Position numbers and translations under genes: made by a program. The notes beneath the pieces were generated by a model. The model was not told where the DNA came from and ran no database searches. It saw only the letters and a program-made list of their open reading frames with translations. A stretch of 64,000 bases of DNA from positions 5,736,001 to 5,800,000 of the forward strand of contig NC_092568.1 in the NCBI RefSeq assembly GCF_037975245.1, given 5' to 3'. Shown piece after piece: positions 36,560 through 49,282 of this stretch (its first letter is position 1; each line of letters begins with the position of its first letter). This DNA comes from Apostichopus japonicus. Lineage: Eukaryota; Echinodermata; Holothuroidea; Aspidochirotida; Stichopodidae.

Positions 36560-39381
36560 TTACAGTCTGCTTACAATCTCATTATCGTTTCGAGTTCTGC
36601 TCTCAGTTTCAGATCCTCCTGACGTATAGATTCTTCTATCTTGCGAGTTGTTATCTTCCGTCGCATCTCCTTCCATCTTTTCACATTTGGCTTGCTCCGC
36701 ATGAGGTGAACAGCCGGGCCTTACCGTTGGATTTTTAGCTGACTCAATTAGACCTTTTTCGTAATTACTCTGTACCTTCCATGGGGCCTCGTAAGGCTGC
36801 TGTCGAGAATCTTCGACTGACGTCAATCTCGCAGCAACCTTTAGAAGTTTTGGTTCATTTTTTTCGGCTTCCTTGCGTGAAAAAGAGCTATCCGGGGTAT
36901 GACCTGGACTGTGCCCCCTTTCTGCAGCTTCTTTCACTCTTGTTGTCGCGGATCTAGCACTGTGTGCGACAAACCTTTTCATGCGTCTCCCTGCATTTTT
37001 AAATTGACCTTCGTGCTTTCTAAGGAAGGCGGTAAGGACCACCGACAACAAACTTAATCCGAGAAGTAGATAGGTTACATACATCACCGTTTGCATCCAT
37101 TGTTTAAACCTGTTGCTTTCATCGGACCAAGTCATCGGTGCCAAATCACCGAACCCGATGGTCGTTAAGGAAATAAAACAAAAATAATGGGCATCTATGT
37201 ACGTCCAGTCTTCAGCGTGACTGATAATCGCCGCAGGAATTACAATAATGGTTGAATACGCTAGCAGAAATACCACTAAAATGTGAACTATATTGTTAAT
37301 TCTACTTGACTTGAACCGAAATGTAACTTTGCGGATATGTTTCCCAATCGATTGCCATTTATCGTGGAAAGTCTGCCCAATACAACTTAACATCCATCCA
37401 GTCATAGGAATTCCAATCAGGGCGTAGAAGATACAGACGATGCGTCCTGCGACAGTGTAAGGAAATATATTACCGTAACCTGCAAGAAGCATAGAAAAGA
37501 GAAACCTGTATTGGCGTAGTCTGATATGAGAGCATAGAAGATGAAAGGATTTGTACTGCAGCATAGCCAGCAAGAAGCATAGACAAATTTACTACAACGG
37601 AAGCCTGTAAGGAGCATACAGAAGAAAGTTATCATTTAAAATACCATGTATATGATGAGTGATTATGATATGAGCCTTAATAATACAAAAGCCTCCAAGT
37701 ATAGATCTTACATGTTGGTATATGTAGTAGAACGCAGTACATAATGTCTGTATAAACGTTAGGGTGTTATATGGGTGGCAACTTTATTGTATGGTTCATA
37801 AAAGGAATAATTATTAGTGGTGAATACCGGAATCTCAGGAAAACCCTCTTTAGACCCCTTATCCAGCCAGATACCCCTCACCCACCTCCGTCCCTAACAC
37901 CCACCCTCCCACAGCCCCTGCACTCACTTTAAAGGTTGGATGTGGTGGATCATCCACTGACTATAATAAGTCCTTTACTAATGTTAACAGTTGGTAAACG
38001 AAAGAGGAGTGTAGACAAAGAGAATGAGCAACCTCATGAATGTTAAAATGTACTAAGAAGTGTTAGCAGTCGGAGGATTAGGGGTATATATATGGTTGAG
38101 AAAGGTTTATAAAATTACCACAGGCTGTTTTCCAATTCGTGAGGTTGTTCTTGTTTGTTTTATCTTCTAGAATGGTTTTCTGTATTGTTTTCTACTATTG
38201 TTGCTTTTGTTTTGTTTTAATTTCTATTATTATTGTTTTTTTGTTGTTATGTTTTTGTTATTGGTGCTTTTCTTTTGTTTCATATTATTGTTGCTTTTGT
38301 TTATTGTTTTTTGTTTTGTTTTCTATTATTGTTGCTTTTGTTTTGTTTTCTATTATTGTTGCTTTTGTTGTATGTTTTGTTTGCTATTATTGTTGGTTTT
38401 GTTTTGTTTTCTATTATTGTTGCTTTTGTTTATTGTTTTTTGTTTTGTTTTCTATTATTGTTGCTTTTGTTTTGTTTTCTATTATTGTTGCTTTTGTTGT
38501 ATGTTTTGTTTGCTATTATTGTTGCTTTTGTTTTGTTTTCTATTATTGTTGCTTTTGTTTTTTGTTTTGTTTTCCATTATTATTGCTTTTGTTTCGTTTT
38601 CTATTATTTTCACTGTTGTTTGTCAATGTTTTTTTATAGATTCTATTGTTGTTATACTGTTGTTGTTGTCATTATCGTCCGTAATAGATCTATTCATATT
38701 TAACAGCATTATTGAAGTGTAAGCATATACGTTAATTTCGTGCTAATCATATACATGATACTTTTAAGTAAAACTTTTCGTCATTGAGTCATTTCAGAAA
38801 TAAATTGGCTGAATTGCGACGAATGGAACCTCCAATCCTATGCATATGTTATTATTTTCATTTCTATTGAGTCCCCAATCACCGCATGTCTTCCTAGCTT
38901 CTGATCTAAGTTTGTGACAATAAATGAAAAGAAACGAAGAGAAGAAGAAGAAGATGAGAAATAGAAAATAAAATAAAATACCTATCGTTGTCACAACTGT
39001 TGAAGAGAAAAAGAAAGCATTGGGTAGATTCCAGAGCTCTGTCATTTGAGTCTGATCGTTGGAAGACTCGAATTCTTTGCTGAGAATGGCTCCTTTTTCG
39101 ATGGCTGTAAGTAGTAGTTCCACGTAATCTCGAAGATCTTCAATCACCATACAGCTGTTATGTTTAGCAAAGAACTCCCACGAGTAGTTGTTGAGTTCAG
39201 TCTGTGCTTGCAATTGGGATTCTCCTTCAATCGCGATGAAGACCACGGCTCCGAAAACCAAGTAGATCAGAAGAAAGCAAAATAGGAGCAGAGATTTATG
39301 CCAATTCTTGATTCTTTTCTTAATAGTTCGTTTCTGAGCCATAACATGGTTTTGAACCCCTGAACTTATCCGACGCATCAT
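36560..39381 (-). CDS. Two-pore-domain potassium channel (K2P/KCNK family)
   Basis: Exon 1 is 39381-38982 (400 nt); exon 2 is 37479-36560 (920 nt, TAA at 36562-36560); the product is 439 residues. The donor is GATAG|GTATTT and the acceptor TTGCAG|GTTACG, and the split codon restores Gly134 of the first filter. Layout: TM1 about 31-51 (LLLFCFLLIYLVFGAVVFIA), extracellular cap 52-118 with an NYS sequon and Cys77, pore 1 TIGYGN 132-137, TM2 about 146-168 (CIFYALIGIPMTGW), TM3 about 196-219, pore 2 TIGFGD 240-245, TM4 about 264-284, then a 155-residue polar cytosolic tail. Such channels dimerise in the plasma membrane and carry background K+ leak. The two filter sequences fit TALK/TREK/TASK-type channels; I do not assign a subfamily. 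Two tandem ATGs (39381, 39378) follow an upstream in-frame TGA at about 39495; a later ATG at 39342 is an alternative start. Confidence 0.93.
38140..38640. repeat. T-rich minisatellite in the K2P intron
   Basis: Units of about 27 bp (TTTTGTTTTCTATTATTGTT then GCTTTTG) are organised in a higher-order repeat of about 130 bp that occurs twice (from about 38299 and 38428). Long Phe/Cys/Leu open frames across it on the plus strand are compositional. Confidence 0.9.
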
Positions 39382-39449
39382 TATTCGAGGACGTCTGTTG
39401 TGTCTTAAAAACAAATAGCTGTTCCGTTTTGGGCGCAGTACCAAAACGA

Positions 39450-39976
39450 TATCAAACCAAAACTGAACCGAACAGAGCTGATGGTTTTCTAGTCACGTAC
39501 ATTAGCTGTTTCGGCGATGAATCGTCGGAAAGCCTTGAATTTAAAACAAATCCAAGTTGTTTTCATAGTTTCGTTTTAGAAATCAACAACATGAATGTTG
39601 AGTATAAGAAGATGTCCTAAATTAGAAACACGTTTTTAATTCCTTTTAATTAGGTCCAAGAACATTCTTAGAAATATACCGGATAGAAAATAGCCGACAG
39701 CCGCCGACAGTAGCAGTCATATTTGTGTATGGATCTCCTGTATATATAAAGTACGTGCAAATACTACGGTAGCTGTAATCAACAATGATTTCAAACTGTC
39801 CAGACCAACGATATATAGGCCATGACTACATTCCTATACCTACCTGCAACTCTATCATTTATACTGCAACTATATATCTACTAAACTTGGTGCGTATATG
39901 GTGAATTGTTTAGGGTAGCACAGACAACGTGAAATGTTCCATGTGTGTACGGTATTATATGTTTACTTGTATGGTC

Positions 39977-40011
<35 letters not shown>

Positions 40012-40213
40012 TGATTGGAAGAAAGGGCCCAGGATTTGCAGTATCTATTATATCCCCACTTGTTTAACTTTTTTCTAGATACAGTTTCTCTTTTTATACC
40101 GATGGTTAATTTGCAAATCAAGTGTTCCAATTTATACCAATGAATATACACAGTATTCCTTGGCTAACATCTGCTATATAATCTGCTGGATTGTAATCAT
40201 TGGACTTGACTTG
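39450..40213. other. Intergenic, upstream of the K2P gene
   Basis: The region probably includes the K2P promoter and 5' UTR, but no specific element is identifiable. A (TA)n tract lies at 39980-40008. Confidence 0.45.
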
Positions 40214-41010
40214 TAGCCCGGCAGCCCAGTGCACTTTGATCAAACGAACGAGGTACCAATATCTGAGTATTAGAACATTTGTGGAAAAACCCAGTATATC
40301 CAAAAGTGGATGTCTGCCGTGGTCCCTCTGCTGCATGTGGCCCCTGGGGCCGGTTAAAGGGGGCCCAAAAATGCATCTGATCAAACGAACGAGGTACCAC
40401 TTGAAACCAATGTCAACTTAATGCATGAATGCCACATAGTACTGAATGGCCCATGCCAGACAAATTTTCTGCTGCAAAGGGCCCGCCAGACGCCCCAAAA
40501 GGGCCCCTAAAAATGCATCTGATCAAACGAACGAGGTACCACTTGAAACCAATGTCAACTTAATGCATGAATGACACAAAGTACTGAATGGCCCATGCCA
40601 GACTTTTTTTCTGCTGCTAAGGACCCACCAGACGCCCCCAAATATGGCCCAAATGCCCATTATCGTAGCATTGACCCAGATTAAATATGCAAGGTACCAC
40701 TCAAAACCGGTTTGGAATGTTCGGGTTGATCTTACAGACTATGGAAATCATCATGCCAGACAAATTTTCTGCTACAAAGGGGCCAACAGACACACTAAAA
40801 AAAGGTCCCCCAAATGGGCTATGATCAATCATAGTTGGTACCACACAAAACCAATATCAAATGCAAAGGTACTTTCCACAGAGTAAAGAACTGCGAATGC
40901 AAGACAAATTTTCTTCTGCATAGGTCCCACCAGATAGAAAGAATAGGTGGCCCAATGCGGCTCTATATATGGGTCTAAAGAATTGGATATATGTGCCTTG
41001 TAACATGACA
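40214..41010 (+). repeat. Foldback left arm
   Basis: About five degenerate tandem units. GGTACCA occurs repeatedly, at about 40251, 40392, 40535, 40694 and 40839. Confidence 0.85.
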
Positions 41011-42671
41011 TTTCAAGCTCATGATTATAATATTTCCAGCATAAATTGGAGTTACTGTACACAAGACCAGTGTTTTAAGACCAGTGTTTTATCTTATTTA
41101 GCTATTCGCTGCTCTAAGCAAAATAGAGATAACACAATTTAACCTAAGCCTCTAAATATTTTGGGATTTGCTGGTCTGGGCAAGAATTACATTTCCCCAC
41201 ATTATAATTCTAACACTCTGAGGAAGAAAGAGTCTTGCCTGGCTTGGATCCACAGAACTACGGATGGAAGAGCAAGAATGGGTGCTACAGCCCTGACTGG
41301 TTTGAGGGACCGACTCTCCCAGATCATCTATTCCAAGAGGGGGAACTGAGCGAAGATTTTCAAAGTAGCCGACCAGACGTGGCTTCCGAGTTTGATGCCG
41401 ATGATTCAAGTACTGAACCATCTTGGAGTGATGACCCCGACAATGAAACATAGATTTGAGCTTCCATTGTCTTTTTAGCATCAAGTTCATGAGAATACTT
41501 AATTTTCATAAACTTACTAATTATTCTTTTGAGATCTGTCTGAATTGCAAATGCAGTGTCTTATTACAATGCACACACTCCAGTGTTTAGTCACTGTCAA
41601 GAGACATGAATTCTCAGTTCTTATACTTGGAAGCAATACCTAACATGTGTCATGTTCAGAGTAATCACATAGTGATCTTTTGTTACTATCTTTGCCAATT
41701 ATGATTTTAGTACATTTTAAACTAGCAAGATGACTTTCTTGAAAGGTAAAAGATTCCTTCATAGATGAAAACAAAAACCCTCATCTAGCATTCATATTTC
41801 TGAAAAATGGATGCCACATCTATTTGTTGGACTTGTTACAAGCTATTCGAATTGAATTAGTGTAATGATGGAAGTTCTAAAAGACCAAGATGGAGTAATA
41901 TAGGCCAGTTACTCATTTTATATTTTGTATCAAGGAATGGAGTCATACGTGGTGATATCAGTATCTGTTTGTTCAATCTTAGCATTTTAAGTCCTTTAAA
42001 GAGTGTACCTAGCATAAAGGTACATATACATTTCTATGCTTCAATTATGTTTCTAAAAAAACATATTGGACAGTTTCAACCCAAACCTTTATCGTTAAGT
42101 ACACGTTATAAAGCATTTTCACCATTGTTTGATTTTTGTTTCTTTGTCTGAGCTTAAGAAACAAAACAACCTCTTTTGTTCGACTACATGTATGTCTTAA
42201 ATGACACTTAAGCGTTCTTTCTCAAGATTTTAAACTTTGTAGATTTACAATGCTAACGTAAACACAGTGTGTTAAGATACAAAATGATTTTGGGTTTCTT
42301 ATTTACAATACATAAACTGATTTTAATTTGCTCCAGTGCTTCCAGCGAAACAAAGTAACTGCCAAGTTAAACACTGCTCACGATACAAAGTACTGACTGG
42401 ATAAAAGGAAAAAGAATGGATAAAAGGAAAAAGAATGGATTTGAGAATGCATTATAACTGTCAGGATCTCCCTCAAAGACTGAGTTGGCGTCATTTTAGT
42501 TTTGCTCAATAAAATGTTCAGTAATTGATACACTTACTAGTATACTAATCTCATTATTCCATTGGCCTATGTAGCGGGAAGGAATTTGAATAATTCAGGA
42601 TGTTCTTGATTGTTATAGATTGGTTTCTTGTGGTATCTTAACTATTTAAACTGCATAATTATTTTTACATG
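41011..42671. other. Foldback unique middle
   Basis: Around 41161-41453 plus-strand frames read LGKNYISPHYNSNTLRKKES and an acidic tail ending SSTEPSWSDDPDNET. This is plausible as the C-terminal end of a decayed protein, but no family is recognised. The rest is AT-rich with no frame above 60 codons of interest. A GGATAAAAGGAAAAAGAAT duplication lies at about 42400-42438. Confidence 0.4.
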
Positions 42672-43844
42672 TGGTGGGCCCTTTGCAGAAGAAAATTTGT
42701 ATTGCATTGGCATTTCTTTACTCTGTGGAATGTTACAAATGTCATGTCACAAGGCACATATAGTCTGCATCAATATACAATTCATTAGGCCCATATAGGG
42801 CCGCATTGGGCCACCTATTCTTTCTATCTGGTGGGACCTATGCAGAAGAAAATTTGTCTTGCATTGGCAGTTCTTTACTCTGTGGAAAGTACCTTTGCAT
42901 TTGATATTGGTTTTGTGTGGTACCAACTATGATTGATCATAGCCCATTTGGGGGCCCTTTTTTAGTGTCTGTTGGCCCCTTTGTAGCAGAAAATTTGTCT
43001 GGCATGATGATTTCCATAGTCTGTAAGATCAACCCGAACATTCCAAACCGGTTTTGAGTGGTACCTTGCATATTTAATCTGGGTCAATGCTACGATAATG
43101 GGCATTTGGGCCATATTTGGGGGCGTCTGGCGGGCCCTTAGCAGCAGAAAATTTGTCTGGCATGGGCCGTTCAGTACTTTGTGGCATTCATGCATTAAGT
43201 TGACATTGGTTTCAAGTGGTACCTCGTTCGTTTGATCAAATGCATTTTTAGGGGCCCTTTTGGGGCGTCTGGCGGGCCCTTTGTAGCAGAAAATTTGTCT
43301 GGCATGATGATTTCCATAGTCTGTAAGATCAACCCGAACATTCCAAACCGGTTTTGAGTGGTACCATGCATATTTAATCTGGGTCAATGCTACGATAATG
43401 GGCATTTGGGCCATATTTGGGGGCGTCTGGCGGGCCCTTTGCAGCAGAAAAAATGTCTGGCATGGGCCATTCAGTACTTTGTGTCATTCATGCATTAAGT
43501 TGACATTGGTTTCAAGTGGTACCTCGTTCGTTTGATCAGATGCATTTTTAGGAGCCATTTTGGGGCGTCTGGCGGGCCCTTTGCAGCAGAAAATTTGTCT
43601 GGCATGGGCTATTCAGTACTATGTGGCATTCATGCATTAAGTTGACATTGGTTTCAAGTGGTACCTCGTTCGTTTGATCAGATGCCTTTTTGGGCCCCCT
43701 TTAACCGGCCCCAGGGGCCACATGCAGCAGAGGGACCACGGCAGACATCCACTTTTGGATATACTGGGTTTTTCCACAAATGTTCCAATACTCAGATATT
43801 GGTACCTCGTTCGTTTGATCAAAGTGCACTGGGCTGCCGGGCTA
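42672..43844 (-). repeat. Foldback right arm
   Basis: Reverse complement of the left arm with an extra copy of a roughly 300-bp block: CATGATGATTTCCATAGTCT appears near 43002 and again near 43302. Confidence 0.85.
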
Positions 43845-43852
43845 TTGGCTTG

Positions 43853-44461
43853 GCAGGGCTTGTCCGGGCTAAACAAAGCTAGGTTAGGCTATATATAGGC
43901 TAAGTATAATTAGTGTTTGTTAAACAGTATGTTGAGTTAAGCCTATACTGTACGTTGCGCTTTGTGTCTGTAGGTCATACTGAATGTTATGCAAAGTAAG
44001 ATATATTGATAAGTTTAATAATATCGGCCATTTTGTGTTTTGCAAATTGTTACGGGTAGTTGCAGTACTGATACTCAGACCAGTTGCCTTGACTACGAGA
44101 CGTGTCACGTAAAATATTGACCTAACCAATCATCTTAGCATTGATCTGTGTGATATGTGCTATGAACAACATTTCCATGTATATATGCCTATAACTCAGA
44201 AGGTATCATTCCATATGGGAGATATTCGAATTATTTGTTCTTCACACAAGATAATGAAGACTTGAAAGAATCAATAAAAGACATCATTGAACACACATAT
44301 GAATGAAAATCCTTGCACGTAACCACTGCAGTGTCTCATATGTTAGGATATTGACCATTTTCATCCACAATTATTAAAATATGTCCCGGTTTCAATTCGC
44401 CTGAATGTATAAATAGCAATAATAATATAACATTTCCTGCAATATTTGATAATATTCTGGT
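43853..44461. other. Intergenic
   Basis: Nothing recognised. Confidence 0.45.
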
Positions 44462-45421
44462 CAACAAAATTTTGAAAGATATACCTTTCATTCTTAGCAT
44501 GATGAATGTCACAAACGATCGATACATTCGCTGATCATGATGAATGTCATCGAATGTATCGATCATTTGTGACATTAATCATGAACAGCGAATGTATCGA
44601 TCTTTTTGACATTAATCATGATCATCGAATATATTGATCGTTCGTGACATTAATCATGATCAGTGAACGTATCGATCCTTTGTGACATTAATCATGATCA
44701 GCGAATGTATCAGTCGTCTTGTGGCATTAATCATGATCAGGGAATGTATCGATCATTTGTGACATTAATCATGATCAGCGAATGTATCGATCGTTTGTGA
44801 CATTAATCATGATCAGCGAATAATCGATCATTTGTGACATTAATCATAATCAGCGAATGTATCGATCATTTGTGACATTAATCATGATCAGCGAATGTAT
44901 CGATGGTTTTGTGACATTAATCATGATCATCGAATGTATCGATGGTTTGTGACATTAATCATGATCATCGAATGTATCGATGGTTTTGTGACATTAATCA
45001 TGATCAGCGAATGTATCGATGGTTTGTGACATTAATCATGATCAGCGAATGTATCGATGGTTTGTGACATTAATCATGATCATCGAATGTATCGATGGTT
45101 TTGTGACATTAATCATGATCAGCGAATAATCGATCATTTGTGACATTAATCATAATCAGCGAATGTATCGATCATTTGTGACATTAATCATGATCAGCGA
45201 ATGTATCGATGGTTTTGTGACATTAATCATGATCAGCGAATGTATCGATGGTTTGTGACATTAATCATGATCATCGAATGTATCGATGGTTTTGTGACAT
45301 TAATCATAATCAGCGAATGTATCGATGGTTTTGTGACATTAATCATAATCAGCGAATGTATCGATCGTTTGTGACATTAATCATGCCAAGAATGAAAGGC
45401 AAATCATTCAAAATTTTGTTG
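44462..45421. repeat. 38-bp satellite (about 23 units) enclosed by inverted ends
   Basis: The unit is GTGACATTAATCATGATCAG then CGAATGTATCGATGGTTT. Near 44530-44550 the orientation flips, so the left end (CAACAAAATTTTGAAAGATA, 44462) is the reverse complement of the right end (TTCAAAATTTTGTTGG, to about 45421), including TTTCATTCTT.GCATGAT. Multi-unit blocks are themselves repeated (about 44880-45110 versus 45170-45300). The structure suggests a transposon whose interior became a satellite. I see no target duplication. Confidence 0.85.
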
Positions 45422-46060
45422 GTTTCCAAACCAATTAGTTCTTACTTTTTGCGCTATACGGATTGCTCTCGCAGAGCAGTTGTGCAGACTATACTTATCA
45501 TAACCACTTTTTTTTTCACATTAGAAAGAAGGGTCTGAAGATGGTATGGTCCGAAACTGTAGAGACTAACTGGCGCTTTCAGCTGGCCCACACCCCCCCC
45601 CCCCCTCTTCCATTTAAAAGGTTCATTTAGCTCAACTCACTTGATCATATTCCTCATTGTACTGTTGCCAGATACATTCATGAAACATACCTCGTTACAC
45701 ATACAATAAAATAAACACAATTTACAGATATCAATATAAATATAGACGTTATAACTAACTTGGAAGGATTTTTCACTCTAATTGAATTAACCGTTACCAT
45801 AGATACATTCACAAAGCATATTTAAATGGATATCTTTACGATAACGATACTACCAGGATCTTTACTCTTGAGAGGGCAATCGAATTTCAGCATCGATGGC
45901 TGACATAATCTACTCGATCCGTAGCGAAATAAATAAAATAGCATTAGTATATTGTAAGACAGACCAATAGACACTACCGAGCACAAGTACCTGACTCGTT
46001 CAATAGCTGTAGTTGCTGGTTGATTTATTCTGCTATGGACAATACTGAGCGGATTGGATC
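45422..46060. other. Intergenic
   Basis: Nothing recognised except a poly-C run at about 45590-45605. Confidence 0.45.
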
Positions 46061-46067
46061 GCGACGA

Positions 46068-46092
46068 GTATAATAATAATAATAATAATAAC

Positions 46093-46145
<53 letters not shown>

Positions 46146-46310
46146 TTATAATAATAATAATGATAATAATAATAATAATAATAATCATCATCATCATAAT
46201 AATCATAATCATAATAAAAATAATTATCATAATAATAATAATTATCATAATAATAATCATATTAATCATAATAATCATAATCATATTAATCATAATAATC
46301 ACATTTTTTT
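46068..46310. repeat. (AAT)n microsatellite with AAT/CAT variants
   Basis: A pure AAT core is followed by mixed CAT/AAT and ATTAATCAT units. It lies 3' of the minus-strand LINE remnant and may descend from its tail. Confidence 0.93.
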
Positions 46311-46399
46311 CTCCATTTTTTCAGCATATTTTCTATTAAAACAATATAGCATATACATATTGTTATAATTATAATCACCTTTTACAAATCTTGCATAGA

Positions 46400-47263
46400 A
46401 CATGTTTTGATGAAATTTCAAGAACTCTGGGCATTCAGAAAATGCATGTTGTAATTGAATGTAACTTACTTTATCTTTCTTACACTTACTTGATTTTGAA
46501 TGGATATAACGTTCAACATCAATTGCAAACTTAAATTTATAGAAAAAATCGCAAATATTTGGTAAGTTCTTATTTCAATTACAATCATAAATATAATACT
46601 TCATGTGTATTATAAGAAAATTATATGGGTGACTATATCCATTTCCGTACCCGAAAAAATATTTCGTTTTGAAAAGAAGAACTGTTGCTTTGAAACCGAT
46701 TCTCTACGTCTAATATGAAAGACCCAGTAAAATTACAGCCCCAAAATAGATGCTCGATATTCTCAGTTTCTCTGTTACAGAAGGAACAAACCCCTGTATC
46801 ATTTATACCCATCAACGCTAAAAGTTTATTTGTTGCAATAATACGATGTAAAAATTTTAAATTGAAAGTATTGGAGCTTTGAATCTAATACAGTGTAGTA
46901 TGGAATCTTAAAAAACCTGTCCCAATCTTTTTCGGTCAGATCTTTAAAGGAGCAACTCCACTTCTATCTTGCAGTCGGAACTATTGATTAACGATGTAAA
47001 TACATTTTATAGATATGCTGAGAGATAAAGCTAGCCCGAATGGCATTATAATACATGATAGTATTGTTGTTCATAACATCAGTACTATGGCAACCTGACA
47101 TTTTCCACCAGTGGGGAATTGCACTTATTAAACCCCAATACAAAGTAAAAGGTATATCAGCATTAAAAACCTGTTTGAACCTTACAAAAGTTAGCGGCTT
47201 ATTATGCTCATCAAACAGGTCACTAACATAAATAACATTTCTGTCCATTAAAATGTGATTCAT
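46400..47263 (-). pseudogene. LINE remnant (L1/Tx1-like ORF2 C-terminus)
   Basis: Minus-strand frames read VSDLFDEHNKPLTFVRFKQ and YWGLISAIPHWWK. After a break comes CSFCNRETENIEHLFWGC, the CX2C...HX(4)C knuckle at the end of L1/Tx1-type ORF2 proteins. Between the two a further frame reads SKLQYFQFKILHRIIATN-like sequence, so the copy carries frameshifts or stops. The reverse-transcriptase core is missing (5' truncation). It is a different LINE type from the remnant at 19541. Confidence 0.82.
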
Positions 47264-47279
47264 AACAATTAATAATCAC

Positions 47280-49282
47280 ATTAATCATATTAATATAAAT
47301 ATTAATATTACTAAATAATTTTGAAGTAATTGTAAGAGAGTGTGTTTCTTCTTGGCCAATGAGGAAGTACCTCATCTTTATTCAGCAGGGGTAAGGTCAG
47401 TAGGTAAGGTCTGCTGTTTGATCATTCCTTCAAGTGCCATATATAAAGAGATCAAAGGGCTTATTGGCATTCTTGATCTGCGTATAGGCTCAGTTGTATG
47501 ACCAGAGTTCTGTACTATATACTTTACATGTTACTTATGCCAGGGTGTGGCAGCCTGTACTACCAATACTGATACTTTGTGACCTTTAATTGTCAACAAA
47601 TTTGCGTTAGGAGTAAAAGATACCAAAGAGGTATACGTTTTAATTATTACGGTTTATGGAGTTTTCAATGTAAATGTGTAATTGTAGAAACTATTTGAGC
47701 TGCGTCTTTGAGGTTTTCGTTGCATTTTCTAGTCTTTATGTGATACTTTGTATGTTTTGCACTGCTTGCGATTCATCGATTATTTTTGTGATATATTGTT
47801 TACGTTAATTGAGAATTTATATATATATATATATTTTTCTGTGTTTTTCATCCAAGCAATAGATGTAAAATATCCAGGCGAAATCTTGGTTTCTTCTTAT
47901 CTTTGTCTCTACACAAACGGTTACAATAATAATAATAATAATAATGGCCCTCCACAGTCAGGCTAGCAAAGACTTACTTCACTCAAACGTGGTACAATTT
48001 ATAGATATTATATTCATGGTGTCAAAGAATGTATAGTATTCGGATAAATAGTGATATGTTTGAACAGCAAAAGCAGTTTTGTGTTCATAAAATGGTTAAC
48101 AACACAAAGTTTTATTGCAGCTCAGACTGAAATGATCGATTCAATCTTAATACCGGTAGAGTGTTGGGTTATATCTAATATTGAAGCAGGTCAAACACGT
48201 ATATGAAAGCCCTAATCAGAGTTTGTGAATAATATAACAAGTAGCTTATAGGTTTCACTTCTTTCAGTATAAGATAACAGACTGACAGTTATACTCTTCT
48301 CCCCCTACCCCCCCCCCCCCTACTTCATCCATTTTGCTTTCTTCTGGGAATCTATATATGTATTTTCATTTCGGAAGGGTTTATTATCGGAACGGACTAT
48401 TCTAAGGAGATCCACTCCCTTCATGTTGATCAGACACCACCAGCAAATAATTAAGCTGGAGGTAATTTTAAAACGTGACATGTAGCCGCTCCCCTATCCC
48501 ACCGACCCCCCCCCCCCCCCGCCCGTTGATATACGGGTCCACAAGTAAGCTTTGAAATTTATATACGTTACTGCATGCTGCATACAAAAGTTGATATTGC
48601 TACTTCGGCTCTTGACACCAGCCGGATATGGTTTGATTCAGGGGTACCCCCGGCCCTTTCCCTTCCCACTATACTTTGAAACACACAATGTCGCTGGTGA
48701 TGCATGTTTCATATGTCATTTTATCATATATAATATATGCATAATATGCATAATATATACATTGACTGTATGTTATTGGTTGTAAGGAATCCAATACCTA
48801 TACCTAACAGACTTAATTCGCATGCATACCGCATACGATACCTATATACTAAGTGTACAAAAAAGAACTGTCCATACAGTCATAACCATAGTTCGAGAAA
48901 TCAATTGAATCCAATCTTACATTGCTGCTGTTGAAATGTTTGATCAGTCATAGGCCAATGATTAGTTTTACTTATCTATGGAAATATTCTCTATGTAGAA
49001 AGACTGATAAAAGTTCAAATTTCAGTTCTTTGAATATAACAGTATGAACTTCGTACCATTGATCTGTAAACCTTTACAGGAAGCTTACTAAAGATAACAC
49101 CCGGCATAGCCTTACGGCTAATAACCATGTAAGGAATACACAGGCAAGATAAACCGGATAAACCAACACTCTACAATTAGAGGATACGTCCAAGGGATAT
49201 CATTATCATCATCACCACAACTACCATAGCTACCAGCCCGGGCGAATACAACAAGACTATAACTTGAAACAGAAGTCTAACG
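47280..49282. other. Intergenic, upstream of the P450 gene
   Basis: It includes a (TA)n at 47819-47834, AAT repeats near 47926-47944 and poly-C runs near 48308 and 48508. The P450 promoter should be in its right part, but I cannot identify a TATA box or start site. Confidence 0.45.

Larger units (their letters stand above)
40214..43844. mobile_element. Foldback (TU/FB-like) transposon, 3.6 kb
   Basis: Long inverted arms (40214 to about 41010, and about 42672 to 43844) begin TAGCCCGGCAGCCCAGTGCA. They are flanked by an 8-bp duplication with one mismatch, TTGACTTG (40206-40213) and TTGGCTTG (43845-43852). The arms are built of tandem units of about 125-160 bp containing GATCAAACGAACGAGGTACC, CCATGCCAGACAAATTTTCT and GGGCCCGCCAGACGCCCC. 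The right arm is longer by extra units. Foldback elements with tandem-repeat arms were first described in Drosophila (FB) and sea urchin (TU). The middle has no transposase that I can recognise. Confidence 0.85.

Noticed and set aside
37417-37635. Extension of K2P exon 2 upstream of 37479
   Set aside because: The TTGCAG acceptor at 37481-37480 restores the TIGYGN filter exactly; upstream residues do not fit a channel.
38139-38722. Three overlapping 156-174-codon Phe/Cys/Leu frames on the plus strand
   Set aside because: T-rich intronic minisatellite of the minus-strand K2P gene; not membrane proteins.
46033-46368. Poly-Asn and poly-Ile/Met frames
   Set aside because: Translation of the (AAT)n microsatellite.
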